Shown: one piece after another, positions 27,216-35,560 of the stretch | Position numbering within the stretch: the first letter of the stretch is position 1 | How the letters are laid out: every line of letters starts with the position of its first letter | Assembly: GCA_934141445.1 (NCBI GenBank) | Contig: CAKPCF010000006.1 | Location: 1 to 64,000, forward strand | Length of the DNA stretch: 64,000 nt | Source of the DNA: an uncultured Clostridia bacterium | GTDB lineage: Bacteria > Bacillota > Clostridia > TANB77 > CAG-508 | Direction of reading: 5' to 3' | Translations under genes and position numbers: made by a program | The notes under the pieces: model-generated | Databases searched by the model: none | What the model was told of the DNA's origin: nothing | What the model saw: the letters and a program-made list of their open reading frames with translations, nothing else

Positions 27216-29003
27216 CTACTTTTTTTTAGCCAGTTCTATAATTATATTGTTCAATTCTGTTTCCAATTTCATTATATCTTCTTTTGAAAGATTTTCTGTA
27301 TTATCCAATTGTTTTATAATTTCATTTTTTCTGTTATTTAATCTTTCTTTATTATAAATAATTATAATATCTTCTATGCATTTTTCTGTTGAACTTATCT
27401 CATAATCAGTAACCATTATTTCACTAATATGATTTTGTATTTCTTGATCTTCAATATTAGAAATAAGTGAAACAATTTTTTCTTGATTTAAGTCACTTTC
27501 TTCCATTATAATTTTAAATATTTTTTTATTTAATTCTATTTTAAAATCATTTTCTGTAATATTAGATTTTATCTTTTCAAAAGCTTCATCATAATTATTT
27601 ATCAATAAATATAAAACTAATTTTTCTCTTTTAGCAATAGCTTCATTTACTTCTTCAGTCTTAATAGTTTCACTATTTATCTTTCTGTTTAAAACTTCTT
27701 TAGTTGGTGCATTTGTATATGTAAGTTTATTTACTTCCGCATAAATTGCTTCTTTAGAAATTTGATATTGCTTTGCTACATTTTCTATATAAATTTCTCT
27801 TTCAATTTTATTCTCAACTTTAGCTAAAACTTTTGTTATTTCTTTTAAAAATTTAACTTTATCTGTTGCATTTTCTAAATTATATTTTTCTCTTAGCATC
27901 TTTATTCTAAATTCGACTAAAGATATAGCATTATCAACTAATAGATTAAATCTACCACTTCCATATTTAATTATATATTCATCTGGGTCTTTTGCACCTT
28001 CCATTTGAAGAACTCTAGCATCACAACCAAGTTTTGTTAAAATTTCAAGTGCTCTTAGAATTGCTTCTTGTCCTGCACCATCAGAATCATAACTTAAAAT
28101 GATTTGTTCTCCATATCTTGCTAGAAGTCTTGCTTGTTCTTCAGTAAGAGCTGTTCCTAAAGATGCAACTACATTATGTATTCCTCTTTGATGTAATGAA
28201 ATTGCATCCATATATCCTTCTACTAAAATTAGTCTTTTATTATTTGTTTGTCTAGCTATATTTAAAGCAAATAAATGCTTCTTTTTTGAATATATTAAGT
28301 TTTCATTTGAATTGATATATTTAGCCATTTTTTCATTGTTGTCAAGTCTTCTGCCACCAAAAGCTACAACCTTCCCATTTACTGTCATTATAGGAAACAT
28401 CAATCTTTTCCTAAATCTATCTATGTACTCTCCTCTATCATTTTTATTTACTAGACCAGTTGCTAATATTTCTTCATCTTTAAAACCTTTTGCCTTAAGC
28501 ATTTTGTATAATTCGTTATACTCACCAGAATATCCGATTTTAAAGGCTTTTAAAGTAGCATTATCCATTTTTCTTTGTTTTACATAGTCTTGTGCAATTT
28601 TAGCTAGTGGCTTGTACAATCTTTCATGGTAAAACATAGCGGTTTCTATGTTTATTTTAAACATTCTATCTTTTAAATATTGTTTTTCATTATATCCTTC
28701 ATTTTCTAAAGTTGGCAACTGAATTCTTGCCCTTTCAGCAAGAATTTCAATACTTTCTTTAAAAGATACTTTTTCAATTTCACTTATAAAATTGAAAACA
28801 TCTCCGCCCTTGTGACAGCCAAAGCAATGGAAATATTGTCTATCTGGAGAAACAGAAAAAGAAGGTGATTTTTCATTGTGAAAAGGACATAATCCAAAAT
28901 AATTTCTTCCACTTCTTTTTAAAACAACATATTGAGATATGACTTCAACTATATCATTTGCTGAACGAATTTCTTCTTTTAATTCATTACTATATTGAAC
29001 CAT
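27216..29003 (-). CDS. dnaG: DNA primase
   Basis: Makes RNA primers for replication. About 595 residues: CHC2 zinc domain (CPFHNEKSPSF, YFHCFGCHKGGD), RNA-polymerase/TOPRIM core with LVEGYMDAISLHQ and LSYDSDGAGQ, and a C-terminal DnaB-binding helical region. ATG at 29003 is chosen because AAAGG precedes it and the following residues match the family start; an in-frame start 25 codons earlier adds unrelated sequence. It is the first gene of dnaG-rpoD. Confidence 0.96.
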   Translation of the reverse strand: MVQYSNELKEEIRSANDIVEVISQYVVLKRSGRNYFGLCPFHNEKSPSFSVSPDRQYFHCFGCHKGGDVFNFISEIEKVSFKESIEILAERARIQLPTLENEGYNEKQYLKDRMFKINIETAMFYHERLYKPLAKIAQDYVKQRKMDNATLKAFKIGYSGEYNELYKMLKAKGFKDEEILATGLVNKNDRGEYIDRFRKRLMFPIMTVNGKVVAFGGRRLDNNEKMAKYINSNENLIYSKKKHLFALNIARQTNNKRLILVEGYMDAISLHQRGIHNVVASLGTALTEEQARLLARYGEQIILSYDSDGAGQEAILRALEILTKLGCDARVLQMEGAKDPDEYIIKYGSGRFNLLVDNAISLVEFRIKMLREKYNLENATDKVKFLKEITKVLAKVENKIEREIYIENVAKQYQISKEAIYAEVNKLTYTNAPTKEVLNRKINSETIKTEEVNEAIAKREKLVLYLLINNYDEAFEKIKSNITENDFKIELNKKIFKIIMEESDLNQEKIVSLISNIEDQEIQNHISEIMVTDYEISSTEKCIEDIIIIYNKERLNNRKNEIIKQLDNTENLSKEDIMKLETELNNIIIELAKKK

Positions 29004-29169
29004 TACTTCATACCTTTCAAATATATTATTCGACAGATTGTTTTTAAATCCTTCATTTTTTCTAATAAAAGTGAACATAATTTATTTACTATTTTTCAAA
29101 ATGTCGAATTGTGTTGATTTTTAGTTAAATCATCTTTTTTATACAATTATGTCAACTCTAAATTAAGCA

Positions 29170-29206
29170 ACAAAAAGATGATATACAAAGTATATCATCT
29201 TTAGTT
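29170..29206 (-). terminator. Terminator of the CarD-like gene
   Basis: AAAGATGATATAC, loop aaa, GTATATCATCTTT: a 13-pair perfect stem. On the minus strand it is followed by TTTTTGTTG. Confidence 0.8.
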
Positions 29207-29223
29207 TTTATGTATTCTTGTAA

Positions 29224-29787
29224 CTACGCTTGAATAAATTTCTTCATTACCTTTGGACTAGAAATTTCTTCCATTGGTGTAGTTTCTGGAACTACATTGT
29301 GCATTTCATAAGAAACATTGATTTTCTGCTCAACTAATTCTTCAACTTCATCTTTATCTTTATCTTCTACTAAAACTAATTCACTAACAAGAATTTGCTT
29401 TGCGTTCAATAACATTTTCTTTTCAGTTGTTGATAAGCCTTTATCTTTTTGCTTAAATGTTAAATTTCTTACAATGTCTGCAACCTCATAAATGTCTCCA
29501 GATTTCATCTTTTCAACATTTTCTCTGTATCTTTTGTTCCATTTCATAGACATTTCTGTGCATTCTTGTCCTAATACACTGATTACTTTTCCGGCTGTTT
29601 CTTTGTCTATAATGTTTCTAACTCCAATTTGTTCAGCTTTTGCAGTAGGTACCATAACTTTTACTTCACCTGGCATTTTGATTATATAATAACTTTGTTT
29701 TTCATCTCCAATAGCTTTTTCCTCTATTGATTGAATAACACCAGCTCCATGCATTGGGTATACTATTTTATCTCCTACTTTAAACAT
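29224..29787 (-). CDS. CarD/CdnL-type RNA-polymerase-binding regulator
   Basis: About 187 residues. The N-terminal Tudor-like domain (MFKVGDKIVYPMHGAGVIQ, then YYIIKMP and VMVPTAKAEQIGVR) matches CarD/CdnL and the Mfd RNA-polymerase-interaction domain. A helical C-terminal half (KWNKRYRENVEKMKSGD, LTFKQKDKGLSTTEKKMLLNAK) contacts promoter DNA in the family. It would stabilise open promoter complexes, often at rRNA promoters. ATG at 29787 is picked for its GGAAGGAG; an earlier start adds 15 unrelated residues. Monocistronic. Confidence 0.9.
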   Translation of the reverse strand: MFKVGDKIVYPMHGAGVIQSIEEKAIGDEKQSYYIIKMPGEVKVMVPTAKAEQIGVRNIIDKETAGKVISVLGQECTEMSMKWNKRYRENVEKMKSGDIYEVADIVRNLTFKQKDKGLSTTEKKMLLNAKQILVSELVLVEDKDKDEVEELVEQKINVSYEMHNVVPETTPMEEISSPKVMKKFIQA

Positions 29788-29831
29788 TTTTGTCACTCCT
29801 TCCAAGTAATTCTCTTGATTACTACATTTCA

Positions 29832-29860
29832 ATTATACTACAAAATATACCAAAAGTCAA
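29832..29860 (-). promoter_or_regulatory. Promoter of the CarD-like gene
   Basis: On the minus strand TTGACT (29860-29855), 17-nt spacer, TATAAT (29837-29832). Confidence 0.8.
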
Positions 29861-29938
29861 AGTTTTTTAACAAAATTTACATAAGAAATTTCAATATTGT
29901 GGAAAATAAAATAATTATTTTTTTGTGTTTTTTAAACA

Positions 29939-29984
29939 AAAAAGCTATCTAGCTTTTAATTACGCTAAATAGCTCTTTTTTTCT
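29939..29984 (-). terminator. Terminator of dut
   Basis: AGCTAT-c-TAGC, loop, GCTA-a-ATAGCT with U-runs on both sides, just past the dut stop codon at 29990. Confidence 0.7.
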
Positions 29985-29989
29985 TTAAT

Positions 29990-30451
29990 TTACTTGTTTG
30001 TTGAACCAAATCCACCTTTTCTAGTACCTTCTGCATTATCATTATCAACAGTTAAATACTTCATAAAAATAGCTTGACCAATTGTATCACCTTTTTTTAT
30101 TTCAACATCATGGTCAAAGAAATTATAGTAAGCAAACATAAAATGACCATCATTATCTTCATTCTCATAGTAATCGCTATCGATAATTCCAACACTATTA
30201 GCCATTACTAATCCTCTTTTTCCTGGATTAGAACTTCTATTGCAAAGCATATAAAATTCATCTGGTTCACAATATGCTTTTAATCCTGTTTTTACTAGAG
30301 TTGGTTTTTGTCCTGGTTTAAAAGCTGGAACTATTGTATCTTCAGCAGCTTCTATATCATATCCAGCAGAATGTTTTGTTTTTCTAACTGGTAAATTTAT
30401 TCCTTTGTCTTCCCATCCTTTTGCTATTTCAAATCCTCTTTTTCTTTCCAT
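29990..30451 (-). CDS. dut: dUTP pyrophosphatase
   Basis: Hydrolyses dUTP to dUMP and PPi, keeping uracil out of DNA. The 153-residue trimeric-type enzyme shows AGYDIEAAED (motif 1), RSSNPGKRGLVMANSVG (motif 2), GIIDSDYYE (motif 3), GDTIGQAIF (motif 4) and the C-terminal glycine-rich GGFGSTNK (motif 5). An insert (YENEDNDGHFMF) after motif 3 is longer than usual. ATG at 30451 has AAAGGA at good spacing; an in-frame TTG three codons earlier is too close to it. Confidence 0.93.
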   Translation of the reverse strand: MERKRGFEIAKGWEDKGINLPVRKTKHSAGYDIEAAEDTIVPAFKPGQKPTLVKTGLKAYCEPDEFYMLCNRSSNPGKRGLVMANSVGIIDSDYYENEDNDGHFMFAYYNFFDHDVEIKKGDTIGQAIFMKYLTVDNDNAEGTRKGGFGSTNK

Positions 30452-30480
30452 ATCATGCAATTCCTTTCTTATTTTTTCTT

Positions 30481-30509
30481 ATTATATATTCTAAAATATC
30501 AATTTTCAA
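30481..30509 (-). promoter_or_regulatory. Promoter of dut
   Basis: On the minus strand TTGAAA (30509-30504), 17-nt spacer, TATAAT (30486-30481). Confidence 0.75.
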
Positions 30510-30560
30510 GATTTATTACATTATTTTTCAAGATTCTCTCTATATTTTGTAAAATTCAAT

Positions 30561-30608
30561 AAAAAACACTCTTTATCAATATATTGCAATCAATAAAAAG
30601 TGTTTTTA
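30561..30608 (-). terminator. Terminator after the anchored protein at 30611
   Basis: AAAAACACT-c-TTTAT, AT-rich loop, AATAAA-a-AGTGTTTTT, immediately after the stop codon at 30611. Confidence 0.65.
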
Positions 30609-30610
30609 AT

Positions 30611-31246
30611 CTAAACCTCATTATATGTATAATCTGTATAATTATTTATATCAAAAGTTAAAATATTATCATCATTAACTGTATTATATGAATATACATA
30701 TTTAGCTATAGATTTTATTGCATCATCTTTATAAAATTCTGTTTTTTCAATATTTCCACTTTCAGAATTTATATAAAAATATTCTGTTTCATCATCTTTT
30801 GATAAACTAATTTTTATATTATTTTCAGATTTTCCTAAATATTTATATTTAGCATTTTCATCTACTAATTTGTTAAATTCATCTAATGCATTTATTGTAA
30901 TTTCTGTATTATCTGTATTTGATTTTACTATAGTTTTTATATTCTCTAAAATCATTATTGAAGTTTTATCTTCTGTGTTAATCAAATTTTCTGTTTTTTC
31001 AGTAGAAGAATTATTTTGAATTATATAAATATAATTATCCTTTTTGTAAGATTCCATACTTCCATTTAAATTATTGTTTTCATCAAAAAATTCTGCTTTA
31101 ACACTAACATTATTTGCATTATTAACATCTTGATTTATTATACTTTTAATACTTTCCAAAGAATGTTTATTATTTAAATAAATAGCAACTATAGCCAAGA
31201 TTACAACTACCAAAATAGCTAAAATAATTAAAATTTTTTTCTTCAT
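30611..31246 (-). CDS. Membrane-anchored extracytoplasmic protein, LolA-like fold suspected
   Basis: The 211-residue protein has an N-terminal membrane helix (about 4-24) and a beta-rich outside domain with a pattern of short strands (NLNGSMESYKKDNYIYI, TEYFYINSESGNIEKTEF) reminiscent of outer-membrane-lipoprotein-carrier folds. The two genes at 48351-49028 and 49046-49705 share this plan. Function unknown. GGAGG precedes the start. Single gene with its own terminator. Confidence 0.55.
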   Translation of the reverse strand: MKKKILIILAILVVVILAIVAIYLNNKHSLESIKSIINQDVNNANNVSVKAEFFDENNNLNGSMESYKKDNYIYIIQNNSSTEKTENLINTEDKTSIMILENIKTIVKSNTDNTEITINALDEFNKLVDENAKYKYLGKSENNIKISLSKDDETEYFYINSESGNIEKTEFYKDDAIKSIAKYVYSYNTVNDDNILTFDINNYTDYTYNEV

Positions 31247-31321
31247 AAATTATACCTCCAATATAATTCAAACTATATCAAGTATATAAGAAAAAATAAA
31301 TTTTATCAATAATAAAAATGC

Positions 31322-31355
31322 AAAAAATGTGCAAGATAACTTGCACATTTTTATT
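31322..31355 (-). terminator. Terminator of rpsF-ssb-rpsR
   Basis: AAATGTGCAAG, loop ataa, CTTGCACATTT: 11-pair perfect stem with A- and T-runs outside, 14 bases past the rpsR stop. Confidence 0.85.
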
Positions 31356-31368
31356 ATATATTTATCAA

Positions 31369-31650
31369 TTAGTCTTGAGCATAAGGAATAATAGCAATAT
31401 GTCTTCCTCTTTTAACAGCTGTTGTGATAAATCTTTGATGTTTAGCACAAGCTCCTGTTGCTCTTCTAGGTAATATTTTACCTTTTTCATTGATGAATTT
31501 CTTTAATTGATCAGCATTTTTGTAATCTAATTCAAAGTTTTTGTCATTGCATAATGCACAAACTTTTTTTCTAGCTTTTCTAAACTTTGGGTTGAAATCA
31601 TCATCTTGATTATTTCTATTGTTTCTTCTTGTTTGTTTTTTGTCTGCCAT
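31369..31650 (-). CDS. rpsR: 30S ribosomal protein bS18
   Basis: A 93-residue protein with the bS18 core (KKVCALCNDKNFELDYKN, LPRRATGACAKHQRFITTAVKRGRHIAIIPY). Four cysteines around CALC and GACAKH suggest the zinc-binding form. It binds the 30S platform with bS6. The ATG at 31650 is used because GGAGG lies upstream; the in-frame TTG five codons earlier is part of that site. Last gene of rpsF-ssb-rpsR. Confidence 0.96.
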   Translation of the reverse strand: MADKKQTRRNNRNNQDDDFNPKFRKARKKVCALCNDKNFELDYKNADQLKKFINEKGKILPRRATGACAKHQRFITTAVKRGRHIAIIPYAQD

Positions 31651-31686
31651 TTTATTTTCCTCCAATCTTTCAAACTTATATTTCCA

Positions 31687-32112
31687 TTAGAATGGTAGGT
31701 CATCATCTGAAGCATTAACTTGGAATTCAGCACTTTGTGATAAATTCTCACCAAATGTGTTTTCAAAGTTCGCTCCTGCTCCCTCTCCATCTCTTCTACT
31801 ATCTGCAAAATATGCTTCTTCAGCAACAACTTCTGTTACATAATGTTTTTGTCCTTGGTCATCATCCCAAGTTCTTGTTTGTAATCTTCCAATAATTCCA
31901 ACTTGTTGGCCTTTTTTGAAATATTTACTACAAAATTCACCTGTTTTGCTCCAAGCAACAATATTTACGAAATCAGCTTGTCTTTCTTCGCCTTGTCTAG
32001 CAAATCTTCTATTAACAGCTAAACTAAAAGATGCTACTAAAGTGTTATTTGTTTGAGTATATCTTACTTCTGGATCTCTTGTTAAACGACCCATTAAAAT
32101 TACTTTGTTCAT
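31687..32112 (-). CDS. ssb: Single-stranded DNA-binding protein
   Basis: A 141-residue OB-fold protein (MNKVILMGRLTRDPEVRYT, VNIVAWSKTGEFCSKYFKKG) with a disordered linker and the acidic tip DDDLPF that recruits partner proteins. It sits between rpsF and rpsR, as in most Bacillota. Confidence 0.97.
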   Translation of the reverse strand: MNKVILMGRLTRDPEVRYTQTNNTLVASFSLAVNRRFARQGEERQADFVNIVAWSKTGEFCSKYFKKGQQVGIIGRLQTRTWDDDQGQKHYVTEVVAEEAYFADSRRDGEGAGANFENTFGENLSQSAEFQVNASDDDLPF

Positions 32113-32138
32113 TTACTCGTTTCCTTTCACTTTACAGA

Positions 32139-32426
32139 TTATTCTTCGTCTTTTCTTATTGTGATAAACTTCATTACTTCGTCTGTAATTCTGTAAACTC
32201 TTTCAAGTTCTGCAACGATACTTGGATTTGCTTCAAAATTAAGAACTACATAATTTCCTTCTGTGTTTTTTTGAATTTCATAAGCTAATTTTTTCTTACC
32301 TAATTCATCAACACTTTCAACTTTTCCATCACCATTTATTAAGTCTGAAAATTTTTGGATTAAAGATTTAACTCCTGCATCTTCAACACTTGGATTGATA
32401 ATGAATACAGATTCGTATTTATTCAT
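32139..32426 (-). CDS. rpsF: 30S ribosomal protein bS6
   Basis: A 95-residue protein (NKYESVFIINPSVEDAG, KKLAYEIQKNTEGNYVVLNF) of standard length. It partners bS18 in the 30S platform. AAAGGAGGTG is a very strong ribosome binding site. First gene of the operon, with a structured leader at 32472-32507. Confidence 0.96.
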   Translation of the reverse strand: MNKYESVFIINPSVEDAGVKSLIQKFSDLINGDGKVESVDELGKKKLAYEIQKNTEGNYVVLNFEANPSIVAELERVYRITDEVMKFITIRKDEE

Positions 32427-32471
32427 TATTCTTTCACCTCCTTTTGGATATAAAACCCATAAATATATATG

Positions 32472-32507
32472 AGTAAGGATTTTAGGCTTTTACCTAAAAT
32501 GCTTACT
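32472..32507 (-). promoter_or_regulatory. Stem-loop in the rpsF leader
   Basis: On the minus strand AGTAAG-c-ATTTTAGG, loop taaaag, CCTAAAAT-c-CTTACT: 14 pairs with one C-C mismatch. It begins at the predicted transcript start and has no U-run after it. Position suggests an autoregulatory S6:S18-type leader, but I do not see the CCG bulge described for that motif, so this stays a candidate. Confidence 0.45.
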
Positions 32508-32508
32508 T

Positions 32509-32537
32509 ATTTTACCATAATTTTTTTACAAATTCAA
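32509..32537 (-). promoter_or_regulatory. Promoter of rpsF-ssb-rpsR
   Basis: On the minus strand TTGAAT (32537-32532), 17-nt spacer, TAAAAT (32514-32509). Confidence 0.75.
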
Positions 32538-32607
32538 GTTTTATTTTAACTTTTTTAGCATTTTTTTAAAATCTTATTTAACTTTTTATCAGTCCTATTT
32601 TCTCATA

Positions 32608-32636
32608 TTGATATTAGCTTAAATTCGTGTTATAAT
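32608..32636 (+). promoter_or_regulatory. Promoter of the gene at 32776
   Basis: TTGATA (32608-32613), 17-nt spacer, TATAAT (32631-32636). The 130-base leader holds AAAGGAG (32703-32709) followed by ATG-TAA (32723-32728), a start directly followed by a stop, before the gene's own GGAGG. The rest of 32427-32775 is covered by this leader, the rpsF promoter and the rpsF leader. Confidence 0.7.
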
Positions 32637-32775
32637 TCCAATGATATTTATTATTATATCAACAGTAAACTACTATTGATATAACTTAAATATACTATTT
32701 AGAAAGGAGTATTTATTATTTTATGTAAGAGAAATTGGTATTTCTGTAAATTTTGTACGAATGGAGGAAAATGAA

Positions 32776-33156
32776 ATGTTGCATTGCTATAATGAAATTC
32801 CACAGTATTACTTCTGTCCTATATGCAATTGCTGGCATACTTATCCCAGTAAGCAACCTTTATCCTATTACAACTCTGAAGAAAACTACCTTGAAATAAA
32901 GTGCAGCTATAATCCTATTGGTGTAAATTTGCATATATATTTTAAGAACAAACGAGTTCACTACAAAATCATCACTTCCACCAGAAAGATTCTGGACACT
33001 TCGGATGGCGGCTCTATCTCTATTAATAAGTTTAAAGAGGTTCGTAATCATGTCTTTATGGTTCATCTTACGGAGACTCATTACAATTTTGGTTTCTGCT
33101 ATGACAAAATTGATTCTATCTGGCCAACTAAAGCAGAACTCGAACAAATTAGATAA
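32776..33156 (+). CDS. Small Cys-motif protein of unknown function
   Basis: About 126 residues. An N-terminal cluster FCPICNCWH (CxxCxC followed by His) could bind one zinc ion; the rest is beta-rich with no family I recognise. The ATG at 32776 follows GGAGG by eight bases; an earlier in-frame ATG at 32761 overlaps that site. The gene is GC-richer than its neighbours, has its own promoter and ends in a strong terminator whose stem CCAGAC/GTCTGG resembles that at 40037. Probably acquired. Confidence 0.6.
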   Translation: MLHCYNEIPQYYFCPICNCWHTYPSKQPLSYYNSEENYLEIKCSYNPIGVNLHIYFKNKRVHYKIITSTRKILDTSDGGSISINKFKEVRNHVFMVHLTETHYNFGFCYDKIDSIWPTKAELEQIR

Positions 33157-33229
33157 AGCAAGTACCCAAAATTTGGTCAAACTCGTAGGTTCCTTATCCT
33201 AAAATAATAAATACCCAATAGTGTATTTT

Positions 33230-33262
33230 CCTCCAGACAATCGGTCTGGAGGTTTTGTTTTC
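33230..33262 (+). terminator. GC-rich terminator of the gene at 32776
   Basis: CCTCCAGAC, loop aatcg, GTCTGGAGG, then TTTTGTTTTC. The stem's GC content is well above local average. Confidence 0.85.
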
Positions 33263-33297
33263 AATCATTTATTTTTAAAATTGTTATAAACACAATA

Positions 33298-33330
33298 AAA
33301 GAGTAAGAATTTTTTATTCTCACTCTTCTA
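33298..33330 (-). terminator. Terminator of the SpoIVF-like operon
   Basis: AGAGT-a-AGAAT, loop of Ts, ATTCT-c-ACTCT, with a U-run on the minus strand, 30 bases past the stop at 33360. Confidence 0.65.
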
Positions 33331-33359
33331 AATTTTTATCTTCTACCATGTTTTTTCTA

Positions 33360-33839
33360 TTATTGATAATCTTCTAATTTAACCTCTGTATATTTTGATA
33401 AATCTATTGTATATTTTTTTCCTTCATCATCTGAAACTTGTACACCTTTTCCATAATATATTGTATGTGAATCTTCATTTATATAAAATTCATCTTCTGA
33501 ATTATTTAAAGTAATTCCACCTATTTTTTCATAAGTTTCAGAATCTAATTTATAATAAACATCATTATCATTTACATTCTTCTCATTAAGCCATGCTAGT
33601 TGTGAAAGATCATCTTCTACTTTATTTGAACTTTTTACTGGTAATGTTCCATACTTTAAATAATACATATCTATTTTTTCCTGCAAATTTGTTATATCTG
33701 CATACATATTATTCAATTGTTTTACATGAACACTTGACAAAGATGCAAATGTAATAGTTGACAAAATCATTGTAAATAACAAAATTGTAATTGTCAACGC
33801 TACAAGTGTAATACCATTATTATTTTTTAAATTTCCCAT
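33360..33839 (-). CDS. Type IV prepilin-like protein
   Basis: 159 residues. The start GNLKNNNG-ITLVALTITILLFTMIL has the charged leader, Gly cleavage site and hydrophobic helix of pseudopilins, again without Glu at mature position 5. The head domain includes KIDMYYLKYGTLP and FYINEDSHTIYYGKG. It is similar in plan to 7898-8389. It is the last gene after the SpoIVFA/SpoIVFB-like pair; AGAGGAAG precedes the start. Confidence 0.65.
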   Translation of the reverse strand: MGNLKNNNGITLVALTITILLFTMILSTITFASLSSVHVKQLNNMYADITNLQEKIDMYYLKYGTLPVKSSNKVEDDLSQLAWLNEKNVNDNDVYYKLDSETYEKIGGITLNNSEDEFYINEDSHTIYYGKGVQVSDDEGKKYTIDLSKYTEVKLEDYQ

Positions 33840-33876
33840 ATATTCTTCCTCTTAAAATTATAGATATAGTTTACTA

Positions 33877-34527
33877 CTAATAACATTTTTTTTCAATATT
33901 TTTTTGACTTTTTTCATTTTCAATTATATCATACATTCTTAATACAGTTTTTGACTTTTTATCCTCATTAAATTTCAAATACCATAAATAGAGTAATGTA
34001 AATAAAATTCCTAAATTTTTCAATTTTAAAATTAACAAACTATACATAACAGTAATACAAGCTAAAGTATATTGACCTATTTTACTAATTAGTATATAAG
34101 ATTTTTTATATCCATATTTTATTTTTAACAATTCTCTAAAAGTTTTTCCACCATCTAAAGGTAAAATTGGTAATAAATTTGCAATTCCTAAAACTAGATT
34201 TATAAAAAAACAATATACAACAATTTTATTGTTTAAATCACTTAATAAAAATATCAAAGCTAGTACAAAATTAAAACATGGACCAACTAAATATGTAATA
34301 ATTTTCTTCCTACAATTTGCTTCGCTAAATGAATAAAACTTTATAGATAAACCATACGGCGTTATTTCAACACTTTCTAATTCAAAACCTTGCAAAATTC
34401 CAACTATTGCATGAGACAATTCGTGTAAACAAATGAAAATTAAAAAAATGACATACATTTTAAATTGCTTCAATATTAAATACACAATACATAAGAAAAT
34501 TATTTTCAAATCTATTTTTAATTCCAT
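33877..34527 (-). CDS. SpoIVFB-like M50 site-2 protease
   Basis: A 216-residue polytopic intramembrane zinc protease. HELSH (35-39) is the metal-binding motif and NLLPILPLDGG (117-127) supplies the third ligand (Asp125). Size and the upstream M23/LytM membrane gene match the SpoIVFA-SpoIVFB pair, in which SpoIVFB releases pro-sigma-K. No sigK is in the window, so the substrate is inferred. GAGGAA precedes the ATG. Confidence 0.82.
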   Translation of the reverse strand: MELKIDLKIIFLCIVYLILKQFKMYVIFLIFICLHELSHAIVGILQGFELESVEITPYGLSIKFYSFSEANCRKKIITYLVGPCFNFVLALIFLLSDLNNKIVVYCFFINLVLGIANLLPILPLDGGKTFRELLKIKYGYKKSYILISKIGQYTLACITVMYSLLILKLKNLGILFTLLYLWYLKFNEDKKSKTVLRMYDIIENEKSQKNIEKKCY

Positions 34528-34565
34528 ATAAAATTCCTCACTTGTTTTAGCACATAATATACATG

Positions 34566-35453
34566 TTAAAACTCAAAGATTTCTTGTGGATTAACATATC
34601 TATTTTGATATCTAATTTCAAAATGCAAATGTGGTCCAGTACTATTGCCTGTACTACCTACCAAAGCTATTTTATCCCCTTTATTTACTTGTTGTCCCTG
34701 TTTTACCAATATTTTTGAACAATGTGCATACAAAGTTATCAAATCACCATCTTGTATTTTCAAATGCTTTCCATAATCGCCCTCACTAGACACTAATATT
34801 ACTTCTCCAGAATTAGCTGCTAATATTTCTGTTCCACTACTTGCTGCAATATCTGTACCAGTATGATACCCATTTATTTTTTGATTTGTCGATTCTCTTG
34901 TACCAAACCTAGATGTAATTGTTCCAGTAATCGGTTTTGTTAAGTCATAATTATTTTTTACTTTCTCACTATCGCTCTCATTATTTTCTATAATTTCTTC
35001 TTTTATTTCCTCATTTTCTTCACTTCCTCCACCTAAAGCTACCTGTTCATTTTGGTTTTCTTCATTACTTTGTTCTGTTGAAATATTATCCGTATTTGCT
35101 TCTGATTCTGTACTTACATTATTTGCCGTATTAGAACTATTTTCAAAAATTGTTGCATCATCTGGAACATTTACTACAGAATTTATAAAATCATCAATAT
35201 TCTGTTTTATATTTACCTGGTATGAAGATATATTTTGTAAAAAATTTTCACTAAATATTTCCTCTTTATTTTGAATGCAAAAAATAATTATTGTTATATT
35301 GATTAGTATTAAACCTTCTAATAGTATTTTACTCCCAAAATATGTTTTTTTAACTTTTTCAACATTATCATTCTTTTCATTTGGATATTTCCTTCTATAA
35401 GCTATTTCTTCAGCTTTTCTTATTCTTTCCATTTCATTTAAAGCTCTTTCCAT
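34566..35453 (-). CDS. SpoIVFA-like membrane protein with LytM/M23 domain
   Basis: About 295 residues: cytoplasmic basic region, one membrane helix (about 42-61), a long acidic Asn/Glu/Ser linker (about 95-165), then a LytM/M23 domain (about 175-290) with GYHTGTDIAA and HLHFE. In Bacillus SpoIVFA the LytM domain is degenerate; here H-x3-D and H-x-H look intact, so it may still cut peptidoglycan. It directly precedes the M50 protease, which supports the SpoIVFA role. ATG at 35453 follows GGGG by eight bases. Confidence 0.75.
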   Translation of the reverse strand: MERALNEMERIRKAEEIAYRRKYPNEKNDNVEKVKKTYFGSKILLEGLILINITIIIFCIQNKEEIFSENFLQNISSYQVNIKQNIDDFINSVVNVPDDATIFENSSNTANNVSTESEANTDNISTEQSNEENQNEQVALGGGSEENEEIKEEIIENNESDSEKVKNNYDLTKPITGTITSRFGTRESTNQKINGYHTGTDIAASSGTEILAANSGEVILVSSEGDYGKHLKIQDGDLITLYAHCSKILVKQGQQVNKGDKIALVGSTGNSTGPHLHFEIRYQNRYVNPQEIFEF

Positions 35454-35560
35454 CAATAAGTCCCCTTTCTACATTCAATTTACACTAAAATATATTCAAT
35501 AAGATTTCAAGTAGAACAAATGTGGACATATCTTAAATGAAATTTTATACATGCTTTTCC

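Noticed and set aside
32703..32728. Ribosome binding site followed by ATG-TAA in the leader of the gene at 32776, as a regulatory start-stop element
   Set aside because: The spacing of 13 bases is long and AT-rich DNA yields ATGTAA often. Mentioned only in the promoter entry.
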